Shown here in pieces: positions 55,111 through 63,434 of a DNA stretch of 64,000 nt (positions are counted from its first letter, which is position 1; each line of letters starts with the position of its first letter). The DNA is from Synechococcales cyanobacterium GL140_1_metabinner_5_sub. GTDB taxonomy: Bacteria; Cyanobacteriota; Cyanobacteriia; Cyanobacteriales; Chamaesiphonaceae. The notes beneath the pieces were generated by a model, which saw only the letters and a list, made by a program, of their open reading frames with translations, was not told the origin of the DNA and ran no database searches. A program made the translations under genes and the position numbers. The DNA is taken from contig JANYHM010000079.1 in assembly GCA_025359065.1 (NCBI GenBank), positions 1-64,000 on the forward strand, read 5' to 3'.

Positions 55111-56268
55111 CTAGGAATTCAACTCTCCAGGCTTAATCACGATTTGTTTGCTTTTGCCTCGACGCTCGATCGTCAGATTTAATCGTTTGCTGACCTGGCT
55201 ATTTTCCACCAAGTTTTGCAGCTCCTCAGAACTAGCAACAGGTGTACCGTCTACATCCAAAATTACATCGCCACGTCGCATTCCAGCGCTGGCCGCAGCC
55301 GTATTTGGTAACACTCGTACTACCAAAACTCCATTGACTTCTGGTACTCGGAAAGCCGAATTGGGGTCAGTGTTGTTTTCGATCGCTAACTGGGGAGTTA
55401 CCGTAGCCATTTGGATTCCTAAGTAGGGATGAGACACTTTCTCGCCCTTGGCCAACTGGATCGAAATGGTCTTGGCCTTGTCGATCGGAATCGCAAATCC
55501 AATGCCAGTAGCATCTGCCCGAATGGCAGTGTTAATGCCAATCACTTCACCTTGACCGTTCAACAATGGCCCGCCAGAGTTGCCAGGATTAATGGCTGCA
55601 TCGGTTTGAATGAATTCAATGCGCTTATCGCCCATGCCGATCGTGGCGCTGGAACGTTTCAGGGTGCTGACGATGCCCAAAGTTACCGTGTTGTCCAAGC
55701 CCAATGGGTTGCCAACTGCGATCGCCCAGTCTCCGACCTGCACATCATCCGATTTACCCAAGGTTGCTACGGGCAAGTTTTTGGCTCCGCTAATTTTGAC
55801 TACGGCTAAGTCAGTTACCGGATCTACACCTTGGACTTTGCCCTCAAAAGTGCGACCGTCTTTGAGAGTTACGGTTACTCGATCGGCTTCATTAACCACA
55901 TGAGCGTTGGTGAGCAAAATGCCCTGGCTATCAATAATAAAACCAGAGCCTTGACCACGCATTTTTTGCTGTTGAGGCTGCATGGGCATCCCAAACATAA
56001 AGTCTTCTAAGGCTGGGTCGATCTTCTGACTAACTGTTTTTTCAGTATCGATCCTTACTACCGCTGCCCCAACTTTGCGCACTGCTGCTGCGACAAAGCT
56101 ACTGCCGTCATTACTGCTGGTTTTGATTAAGGTGCTAAGCGGTGGGCTAATAGCTAGCTGCGAAGGTGCTGATGCGCTGGGAGGCACTTCAGCAACAGCG
56201 AGTGGCACCCACCACAGGCAGGCACAAAGCAAAGCTGCAAAGAAACGAGTCAATCGGGAAATATTCAT
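55111..56268 (-). CDS. Deg/HtrA serine protease (HhoA/HhoB/HtrA type)
   Basis: From ATG 56268 the product has 385 residues with a signal peptide (MNISRLTRFFAALLCACLWW, cleavage near VAEVP). It has a trypsin-like domain with a complete triad: His in LTNAHVV, Asp in DLAVVKI, Ser in GNSGGPLL. One C-terminal PDZ domain follows (GMRRGDVILDVDGTPV). This is the cyanobacterial Deg layout; these proteases degrade damaged proteins in the periplasm or thylakoid lumen. A longer open frame to 56508 adds 80 residues before the signal peptide and is rejected. Confidence 0.94.
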   Translation of the reverse strand: MNISRLTRFFAALLCACLWWVPLAVAEVPPSASAPSQLAISPPLSTLIKTSSNDGSSFVAAAVRKVGAAVVRIDTEKTVSQKIDPALEDFMFGMPMQPQQQKMRGQGSGFIIDSQGILLTNAHVVNEADRVTVTLKDGRTFEGKVQGVDPVTDLAVVKISGAKNLPVATLGKSDDVQVGDWAIAVGNPLGLDNTVTLGIVSTLKRSSATIGMGDKRIEFIQTDAAINPGNSGGPLLNGQGEVIGINTAIRADATGIGFAIPIDKAKTISIQLAKGEKVSHPYLGIQMATVTPQLAIENNTDPNSAFRVPEVNGVLVVRVLPNTAAASAGMRRGDVILDVDGTPVASSEELQNLVENSQVSKRLNLTIERRGKSKQIVIKPGELNS

Positions 56269-56522
56269 GGGGTTGCTGCTCGAATGTCTTTTTAAATTTT
56301 GACTAATTTTGCTGATAGAGGTGGGCAGGACACCGTACCATTCAACATTTTTTAGGCACTTTTTAAGTGCTGTATTAAATTCTAGCGGCAAAATTCTTTC
56401 GTTCCCAGCTTCTGGCTCAACATTCGGAATATACGACTTTGAGAGTGTAGCAAACCTCACTTTTTTTGGGAGGAGGTCTGGCATGATTGTAAATGTCGAA
56501 CCAACCAAACAGGTTTAAAGAA

Positions 56523-56822
56523 ATGAACTTTTCCATCCAATCTCTCTACAACTGGTATCGCGGTCTGTTACAAAATCCGAAGTATCGTTGGTGGGTAGTC
56601 TTGGCATCTGTGGCTTACATCGTCAGTCCGATCGATATCGCACCGGATATTTTCCCGGTTATCGGCTGGATTGATGACAGCGTTGTGATTGGTCTTTTGG
56701 TTGCTGAACTGTCTCAGGTAATCAGTGCGAAGCTGAAAGAGCGCAGTACCAGAGTGAATGATACAGCTAAGACCGGTGGTACCCCCGAGCCGATCGATAT
56801 CAACGCTGTGCAGCTCGACTAG
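56523..56822 (+). CDS. DUF1232 (YkvA-like) membrane protein
   Basis: The 99-residue protein (from ATG 56523) has the DUF1232 core YIVSPIDIAPDIFPVIGWID in its central hydrophobic part, preceded by LLQNPKYRWWVVLASVA. It probably forms a membrane hairpin. Relatives are widespread but have no settled function. An in-frame ATG at 56493 would add ten polar residues; the NFSIQSLYNWYRG start fits relatives better. The divergent Deg gene starts 254 bp away, and a terminator follows. Confidence 0.8.
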   Translation: MNFSIQSLYNWYRGLLQNPKYRWWVVLASVAYIVSPIDIAPDIFPVIGWIDDSVVIGLLVAELSQVISAKLKERSTRVNDTAKTGGTPEPIDINAVQLD

Positions 56823-56852
56823 TTTTTTCCGAAGGTAAAGATGTTCTATTTT

Positions 56853-56882
56853 AAAGGCGACCTGCTTGCAGGCCGCCTTTTT
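56853..56882 (+). terminator. intrinsic terminator of the DUF1232 gene
   Basis: AAAGGCGaCCTGC pairs with GCAGGcCGCCTTT (one internal mismatch) around TT, followed by TT and G; 31 bp past the stop. Confidence 0.8.
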
Positions 56883-57096
56883 GTTGCTAAACTGCCAAAG
56901 CCTTTAATAATTGATCCACGTTGTCTGCTGCGATTACTCCCTATCTCAATCGTTGAGCCAGAGCTTAACAACTTGAACATCGAGTTTTAGTGAGTTTCAG
57001 TCTTTTCCCTTTCCACTATCGCTCTACATCTTTCCATGAAATTTGTTGTATGAAACAGGGAATACTAACTCTAGAGTTCAGCAAGCCCTGGTAATT

Positions 57097-58041
57097 ATGA
57101 CTATCGCCCCTCCCGCCAAGCCATACGCTAAAACCGTTAATCCTTTACAACAGCTCCAATCAGAACTCAGCCAAGTGGTCATCGGCAAAGAAAAACCGAT
57201 CGAACTCGTTTTGATCGCCCTATTAGCTGGCGGCCACGTTTTACTAGAAGACGTACCAGGGGTGGGCAAAACAGTTCTAGCCAAATCCTTAGCCAAACTC
57301 ATTGATGGCCGCTATCAGCGGATTCAATGTACCCCCGACCTGTTACCTACCGATATCACCGGCACCAATATTTGGAACCCCGGCAACCGGGAATTTGAAT
57401 TCCTCGCTGGCCCAATTTTTACCAATATTTTATTGGCCGATGAAGTCAACCGCGCCACTCCTCGCACCCAGTCTGCACTGTTAGAAGTAATGGCCGAGCA
57501 GCAAGCTACGATCGATGGCCGCACTCACCCCATTGCCCGCCCTTTCTTTGTGGTAGCAACCCAAAACCCAGTGGAATATCAAGGGACTTTTCCGTTACCC
57601 GAAGCCCAAATGGATCGATTTATGATTTGCTTGAGCCTGGGTTATCCCAACGCCGCCGAAGAAGTGCAGATGCTGCAAGGCATTAACCAACGGGAATCTG
57701 GCAAGAGCGTAGCACCTTGTTTAACTGCTCATCAGTTAGCTGAACTTTCTGCCCAAGCCCGATCGATCAGGGTAGAAACTGTTTTACAGCAATATATTGT
57801 CAACCTGGTACAAGCCACTCGTCGTCACCCCGATGTTTTGCTAGGAGTCAGCCCCCGTGGTTCGATCGCCCTCCATCAAGCCGTACAGGCTCGCGCCCTG
57901 ATTCAAGGTCGTGACTACGCCACCCCAGACGATGTGAAGTTCTTGGCTCCTTATGTTTTGACCCACCGCATTGTGACGAACAGCAGCAAACGCAGTAGCC
58001 AAATTGTAGACGCTGTTTTACACGAAACTGCGGTGCCATAA
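57097..58041 (+). CDS. MoxR-family AAA+ ATPase
   Basis: From ATG 57097 the product has 314 residues. It has Walker A GVGKTVLAKSLA preceded by HVLLEDVPGVGK, the MoxR signature IQCTPDLLPTDITGTNIWN, Walker B ILLADEVNRATPRTQSALLE, and sensor I ATQNPVEYQGTFPLPEAQ with MDRF. MoxR ATPases act as chaperones that insert cofactors or mature partner proteins, usually with VWA-domain and DUF58 proteins. Neither partner is adjacent here. An in-frame TTG start at 57043 is less likely. Confidence 0.93.
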   Translation: MTIAPPAKPYAKTVNPLQQLQSELSQVVIGKEKPIELVLIALLAGGHVLLEDVPGVGKTVLAKSLAKLIDGRYQRIQCTPDLLPTDITGTNIWNPGNREFEFLAGPIFTNILLADEVNRATPRTQSALLEVMAEQQATIDGRTHPIARPFFVVATQNPVEYQGTFPLPEAQMDRFMICLSLGYPNAAEEVQMLQGINQRESGKSVAPCLTAHQLAELSAQARSIRVETVLQQYIVNLVQATRRHPDVLLGVSPRGSIALHQAVQARALIQGRDYATPDDVKFLAPYVLTHRIVTNSSKRSSQIVDAVLHETAVP

Positions 58042-58109
58042 GCCCACATTCCTGATTTTGGGATTATTGTAGTGAGCCAGTGGAGTCAGAAGAGATTCAA
58101 CTGAATTTC

Positions 58110-59462
58110 TCAAGACTTACTTAATTTTGACTTTAAGTTAGCTGGAGACAAGTAGACTACTGCTTTACCCATTTTTTTCGTCGATTGTACTAATAAATCA
58201 AGCTCTACTAGTTCGTTCAAGTATTTCCTCGCGGTATTACTCGTAATGCTAAAATCATTACTCATTTGTCTAGCTGTAAACTCTCGACCTGGCGATCTTA
58301 CTGCTTCTTTTAATATTTCTAATTGTTCGCGATTTAGTTTTTGTGATACCGGACTTTTCTTTACCCAATCCATGAACTGGGAAAAATCCTTCTGTTTTTT
58401 ATCTACATATTCATTTAATAGCTGAACTGCTTTACTAATAGTATCAACTTGGTTGTAAATAAAATAAGTCATGTCAAAATCATCGGTCTCTGTGTAGATA
58501 AAAGATTTATCATAATTGCCACGCTTCTCTTGAATTAGCTTGCTAATTGAAACATACTCAAACAGCCAATAGCCAGATCTAACGATACTCCAATAAAAAA
58601 TTGCTCTTGCTGTTCTGCCATTGCCATCGCCAAAAGGGTGAATGTACCCAATCATAAAATGTAGGATAATTGCTTTGATGATTGGATGAATAAAATTATT
58701 GGGATCTTGATCGCTATGATCAGTATTAGCAAAATCACATAAATCATTAAGTCTGGAGAGTAGAGTGCTTGCTGCTGGTGGATAAAAAGGATTTTCATTA
58801 TAAAGATTGGTGATTACAATATTATCATTTTGCCTCAGTTCTCCGGCTGTTGCATTATTTTCAATTGCTCGATAAGTAGCAATTTCATGTAGTTCCAAAA
58901 TAAACTTAATCGACAAATCATCTTCTTGTTTCTCTAGTACTTTTTTCATTAGCAAATAATTATTTAAAATCATTCGCTGAGATTTGTCCTGTGGCTGTAA
59001 GTCTTTCTGAAGCATTTCTTTAGCGATTTCTCTTGTGGTTGAAGCACCTTCTAGTTGTGCAGAAGTTATTGCTTCCTCAAGCATTAAGCTCTTGACCAGA
59101 TATCGATTTTTATCATCAGTAGATATCAATAAACCGTCACTATTTTTATGACCGCCACCAGTTATTCTGTCGATCGAATGCAATTTAGCAGCTAACGAAT
59201 TAGGTACGCAGTAGCTAAAGCATCGATCTCCTTCTGCTTGTAATGTTACTAAGTTTTTGGCAATGCCCCGACGAGCTATCTTAGCGGCTACCCATGCGGC
59301 TACTTCGTCATCACCCTTCTCCACGCGCCATTTAAACTCATCCCAATGCAGATACTTTCCTTGGGAGTTAGTTGCCTGGTACTTAACCAGTAACAAAAAA
59401 GTTTCGGGAGTTATCTCTTTTATTAACTCTCCAAAAGGTTTAGGGACTCTAATCCTGGGCAT
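58110..59462 (-). CDS. Fic-family protein with self-inhibitory motif and C-terminal winged helix
   Basis: The 450-residue protein contains the Fic core HPFGDGNGR (275-283) with the catalytic His, so it could AMPylate targets. Upstream, SAQLEG (134-139) matches the inhibitory (S/T)xxxE(G/N) helix, placing it in the N-terminal self-inhibited class. Residues 385-445 form a winged helix (EFTARQMSNDFSITSNTARKYLN). The N-terminal 110 residues are an extra domain. Its base composition is more A/T-rich than its neighbours, consistent with transfer. A palindrome overlaps its promoter. Confidence 0.88.
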   Translation of the reverse strand: MPRIRVPKPFGELIKEITPETFLLLVKYQATNSQGKYLHWDEFKWRVEKGDDEVAAWVAAKIARRGIAKNLVTLQAEGDRCFSYCVPNSLAAKLHSIDRITGGGHKNSDGLLISTDDKNRYLVKSLMLEEAITSAQLEGASTTREIAKEMLQKDLQPQDKSQRMILNNYLLMKKVLEKQEDDLSIKFILELHEIATYRAIENNATAGELRQNDNIVITNLYNENPFYPPAASTLLSRLNDLCDFANTDHSDQDPNNFIHPIIKAIILHFMIGYIHPFGDGNGRTARAIFYWSIVRSGYWLFEYVSISKLIQEKRGNYDKSFIYTETDDFDMTYFIYNQVDTISKAVQLLNEYVDKKQKDFSQFMDWVKKSPVSQKLNREQLEILKEAVRSPGREFTARQMSNDFSITSNTARKYLNELVELDLLVQSTKKMGKAVVYLSPANLKSKLSKS

Positions 59463-59492
59463 AAGCAGTCGTTATAAGGGGTGGATAAGCCC

Positions 59493-59547
59493 ATTATATC
59501 AGTTTTCCAAGAAGCAAAACGCATTTTTGTATTTTTGCGTTTTGCTT
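59493..59547 (-). promoter_or_regulatory. fic promoter with overlapping palindrome
   Basis: On the minus strand a consensus TATAAT (59498-59493) lies 30 bp before the fic ATG. Upstream, AAGCAAAACGCA (59512-59523) and TGCGTTTTGCTT (59536-59547) are perfect 12-bp inverted repeats overlapping the expected -35. This fits an operator; the Fic protein's winged helix is a candidate ligand. The 306-bp gap 59463-59768 holds nothing else recognised. Confidence 0.45.
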
Positions 59548-59768
59548 TTTATGGCTATTGTCTTTCTACCTCCAGGCAAGGGTTTCAGGTAAATTTAATC
59601 GATTGCACTGTACACCCTAAGATGAAAACAGTTAAATTAAGATTCTGCGGGGGCATTACATAATGGGATAGCCAGTGGGCAACCGCTTGTCATAGTTCAG
59701 GCAGCACTCCCAATGCAGATTAAGCACTACCAGTATCGATCGCCAGCTTCAGAAACTTAGATAGCGTT

Positions 59769-60425
59769 CTAACCAGCAGAAAGCTGTGCCACCATTTCGG
59801 CACGAGATGAGACTTCCAGCTTCCGAAACATGCGCTTTAGAGCCTGCTTGACAGTATTTTCGGTAATCCACAATTGGGTACCAATCTCAGCATTTGTGCG
59901 TCCTAGCGCAACTAGTTCGACAATTTGCAATTCACGCGCTGTCAATAGCGCGGATTTGAGCGATGGGGGTGAAGATCTGGTTGCCGCCCACATCGATAAG
60001 TGCAAACAGATCCCACTCAAATCGGCTAGATGCTGCGAATCGAAAGCAGGCATCGATTTGTCGCGAGTGCAGCCCACTGCACCTACCAGTTGACCGCGAA
60101 CGACAATCGGCCCCGCCATCACATGCCAATGGTCGGGACGGGGGCAAATCATCTGCCAAACCTTGGCGGATGTCACCAATCCTTCGTGTACGGGTGCATG
60201 ACGCTCGGTGAGATAACGGGCGATCGGATTACGTTCGATCGAGAGGGCAACTTTAAAAATTTTCCGCAGGCTGGGATCTAGCTGGGAAAATTGGTCGAAG
60301 AAAAAAATACCCGATCGATTAGCGGCGAAGTGTTCCCCCAGTTTTGACGTGACATCTGTTTTTAAATCTTGTTCGTCGTTTACCGCATCGATGGCGGTAA
60401 ATAGAGGCTGTAAAGAGGCAACCAT
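59769..60425 (-). CDS. LuxR-type regulator with GAF-like sensor domain
   Basis: The 218-residue protein has a GAF-like N-terminal domain (about 10-145; SGIFFFDQF, HWHVMAGPIVVRGQLVGAVGCTR) and a C-terminal LuxR helix-turn-helix with LTARELQIVELVALGRTNAEIG and ITENTVKQALKRMFRKL. It is transcribed away from the DJ-1/PfpI and DUF6010 genes and may control them. The ligand is unknown. The GAF core shows no tetrapyrrole-binding cysteine in the usual place. Confidence 0.88.
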   Translation of the reverse strand: MVASLQPLFTAIDAVNDEQDLKTDVTSKLGEHFAANRSGIFFFDQFSQLDPSLRKIFKVALSIERNPIARYLTERHAPVHEGLVTSAKVWQMICPRPDHWHVMAGPIVVRGQLVGAVGCTRDKSMPAFDSQHLADLSGICLHLSMWAATRSSPPSLKSALLTARELQIVELVALGRTNAEIGTQLWITENTVKQALKRMFRKLEVSSRAEMVAQLSAG

Positions 60426-60526
60426 AGTGTCAGAAAGACTACCCGATCGAGTACTGTACGCGATCGATTTCCACTTTTATTATAGACACATCAGCTTTAT
60501 TCCTCTCAGCATTAGGAAATCGATTT

Positions 60527-61195
60527 ATGTTTGATTCACAGCAGCACGTCATTGGTTTGGTCTTTTATCCCGGCATGACATCACTAGACATTATTGGGCC
60601 ACAGCAGGTTTTTAGTGGGTTGCCTGGGGTGAAGATTCATCGGATCTGGAAGACGCTAGATTTAGTTAAAACCGACGATGGCATGGTGGTGTTACCCGAT
60701 ACTACTTTTGACAATTGCCCCCGTTTGGATGTGATTTGTATCGGTGGTGGCATGGGACAGGCGGCAGTCGAAGATGATCTAGAGCTATTGACATTTTTAC
60801 GCAAGCAATGCGGCACTGCTAAATTTATCACTTCTGTCTGCGGCGGCTCGCAGTTTCTGGCGAAGGCGGGACTGCTCGAAGGCTATCGAGCGGCTACTCA
60901 TTGGGCAGCACGCCCCCAGCTCGCTGCATTGGGTGTGGAAGTTGGCACCGATCGGGTGGTAGTCGATCGCAATCGGATTACGGGCGGTGGCGTGACGGCA
61001 GGCATCGATTTTGGGCTGACGCTTGCTAGTATTCTCTATGGTGAAGAAGTTGCTAAGATTACTCAACTATTAATTGAATACAATCCCGCGCCGCCATTTG
61101 ATACCGGATCGCCGGAAAAAGCGGGATCAGAGTTAGTTGAGAAGGCAATGTTATTTATGCAGGGAATGATGCCCACTCCAGTTACAGTAAACTAG
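60527..61195 (+). CDS. DJ-1/PfpI-family protein, isonitrile-hydratase-like
   Basis: The 222-residue protein begins HVIGLVFYPGMTSLDIIGPQQVF, the start of the isonitrile hydratase (InhA) and transcription-factor-like branch of DJ-1/PfpI. The nucleophilic Cys105 is in TSVCGGSQFLAKAGLLEGY, followed by ATHWAA. A C-terminal regulatory HTH is lacking, so this is the enzyme form. Reaction and substrate are not fixed by sequence; hydration of isonitriles to N-formamides is one possibility. The DUF6010 gene follows 20 bp later. Confidence 0.85.
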   Translation: MFDSQQHVIGLVFYPGMTSLDIIGPQQVFSGLPGVKIHRIWKTLDLVKTDDGMVVLPDTTFDNCPRLDVICIGGGMGQAAVEDDLELLTFLRKQCGTAKFITSVCGGSQFLAKAGLLEGYRAATHWAARPQLAALGVEVGTDRVVVDRNRITGGGVTAGIDFGLTLASILYGEEVAKITQLLIEYNPAPPFDTGSPEKAGSELVEKAMLFMQGMMPTPVTVN

Positions 61196-61215
61196 AAAAA
61201 CTTTAGAAGAATACT

Positions 61216-61641
61216 ATGTTAATTCAATCTAGACCCGAAATAACAATTATCGAGATAATTGCACCATTAGCTATAGCTTTAATTTTTATTATCCTTTGCT
61301 CTTTATTTAGAGAGCCAAACCGTCAAAATTTCAGTGCTCTGTTGATTGCCGGAGCTGGAGCGGCATACCTCAATGGTGGTTTACTAAGCTGGGAGTTTGC
61401 TTTCTGTAGTGTGATGACTGGTGTTGCCTATTTTGGATTGAAGGATTATCGATTCATCGGGATTGGCTGGCTACTGCACACTGCGTGGGATGCAGTTCAT
61501 CACTTGTACGGTACTCCCATCGTGCCATTTGTGCCGCTGTCGTCGCTTGGATGCGCTATTTCTGACCCTATTATGGCGCTGTGGTATTTTCGAGGCGCAC
61601 CTTCGATCTTTACTTGGTTTGGTAGGATACAAAAAACTTAA
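61216..61641 (+). CDS. DUF6010-like membrane protein
   Basis: The 141-residue protein has about four membrane helices and the conserved stretch LLHTAWDAVHHLYGTPIVPF followed by SSLGCAISDPIMALWYF, which I link to DUF6010. The His residues in HTAWD..HH within the membrane region could bind a metal or act in catalysis. It lies 20 bp after the DJ-1/PfpI gene and should share its transcript. No function is known to me. Confidence 0.7.
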   Translation: MLIQSRPEITIIEIIAPLAIALIFIILCSLFREPNRQNFSALLIAGAGAAYLNGGLLSWEFAFCSVMTGVAYFGLKDYRFIGIGWLLHTAWDAVHHLYGTPIVPFVPLSSLGCAISDPIMALWYFRGAPSIFTWFGRIQKT

Positions 61642-61736
61642 AAGGCATTGCTGAATCAGAGTATGAAGGTGTAAGTCAAAGACTGACCTGACATTATGGG
61701 TGTTTTTAGTTCATACCAAAAATCAGCAACGCTGAA

Positions 61737-63223
61737 GTTTTAATAGATTCCCTCGTTACCAAGGGATTGCGATGACAATACGCATGAACTTGGAATCAAC
61801 GAAGCTCACTACAAGTTTCAATAAATTCCCTCGTTACCAAGGGATTGCGATACTGGTGGCTGTAATATAAGTAAACCCATTAATACGTTTCAATAAATTC
61901 CCTCGTTACCAAGGGATTGCGATATCCGATACACTCTATATTACCAGCTCGATTGCTTGAATTGTGTTTCAATAAATTCCCTCGTTACCAAGGGATTGCG
62001 ATTACCCTTGCCCAACTCGCGCAACTCATGGTAGGCAAAGAGTTTCAATAAATTCCCTCGTTACCAAGGGATTGCGATATTTCTAGCCACTGCTCCATCA
62101 GATTCTGGCCTGGTACTGTTAGTTTCAATAAATTCCCTCGTTACCAAGGGATTGCGATACTCGATCAGGGTCAATTGAAATTCTCATGCGATCAACTGAA
62201 GTTTCAATAAATTCCCTCGTTACCAAGGGATTGCGATGTTACTGGCTATTGGAAATTAGTTGGGCAGGTAGCCGTTTCAATAAATTCCCTCGTTACCAAG
62301 GGATTGCGATTCGACAGATCCCAAGAAAGAAGAAGCCGATCGAGTGCAGCCATCGTTTCAATAAATTCCCTCGTTACCAAGGGATTGCGATTTCGATCCG
62401 TATAATTTAGATCCGGAAGTTTTAGCCGGTTTCAATAAATTCCCTCGTTACCAAGGGATTGCGATGAGTAATCTTATGCAAAAATTTCTTGATGAGCGTT
62501 TCAATAAATTCCCTCGTTACCAAGGGATTGCGATCTCTAAACGGTATCTCAGAAACCTGAAAACGGTTATAAGAAAGTTTCAATAAATTCCCTCGTTACC
62601 AAGGGATTGCGATCAAGTCCTAGTTGCCATCCGCGCCGCTCTTACCCAAGTTTCAATAAATTCCCTCGTTACCAAGGGATTGCGATAAGAAGAGTTTACT
62701 CCTAAAAAAGCAGTGAAAACTGTTTCAATAAATTCCCTCGTTACCAAGGGATTGCGATCGGTTAATACAAAAAACCGTACCCGCTGGTATCAACCAAAAG
62801 TTTCAATAAATTCCCTCGTTACCAAGGGATTGCGATTATGCCCCCATTAGAAGCTGAATTTATGCAGCTTCTGGTTTCAATAAATTCCCTCGTTACCAAG
62901 GGATTGCGATTCGCCAAGCATCCAGCAGTCCATCAGCTCTGATCTATTGGAAATGTTTCAATAAATTCCCTCGTTACCAAGGGATTGCGATGAAATTAAA
63001 TTCCATTTTTTAGCCTCGATCGATACCCGTTTCAATAAATTCCCTCGTTACCAAGGGATTGCGATTCCAAAAGTTTGGTGATTGGAAATGCTTTCGAGCC
63101 AAGTTGTTTCAATAAATTCCCTCGTTACCAAGGGATTGCGATACGAAGCCATTCGAGGCAGCAGTACAGCTCCTAGTCAATGGCGAGTTTCAATAAATTC
63201 CCTCGTTACCAAGGGATTGCGAT
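61737..63223 (-). CRISPR. CRISPR array, 20 repeats, 19 spacers
   Basis: Twenty 37-bp repeats begin at 61737, 61815, 61887, 61966, 62042, 62122, 62201, 62274, 62355, 62429, 62498, 62577, 62650, 62722, 62800, 62874, 62955, 63029, 63106 and 63187. On the plus strand a unit starts GTTTCAATAAATTCCC and ends GGGATTGCGAT; a TCCCT/AGGGA stem lies inside. All are identical except the first (61737), which has two changes. Spacers are 32-44 bp and all differ. On the minus strand the repeat ends ATTGAAAC, the usual 3' handle, and the degenerate copy is at the distal end. Transcription is therefore from the right. Confidence 0.98.
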
Positions 63224-63434
63224 AGCTGTGCTCTCAACTTCCTACTATATCTGGTTTTCAAGGTACGTTTGCGCGGCTGACCCTTTTTGGCCATCAGATC
63301 TAGAGATAGAGTAGAGGCAAAAGAGCTGAAACCCTTACACCATAAGGTGCGCGGCTACATCCTAAGTTCAAAGAGCTGAAAAGCTTGCCATGCAACCATT
63401 TCAACCCCATAAACCAAAACCACCCTTTGCACAC
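63224..63434 (-). promoter_or_regulatory. probable CRISPR leader
   Basis: The 211 bp between the cas-like gene and the first repeat contain no gene. AAAGAGCTGAAA occurs at 63320-63331 and 63370-63381. GCGCGGCT occurs at 63271-63278 and 63349-63356, with an inverted copy at 63441-63448 inside the cas gene end. On the minus strand these precede the array. Repeated motifs in a leader may bind host factors or Cas1-Cas2 during spacer insertion. Confidence 0.6.

Noticed and set aside
56269-56508. 80-residue N-terminal extension of the Deg/HtrA protease
   Set aside because: It would place a long polar segment before a textbook signal peptide; the ATG at 56268 is the natural start.
62186-62410. 74-codon frame inside the CRISPR array
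   Set aside because: It contains translated CRISPR repeats; no ribosome site and no independent coding signal.
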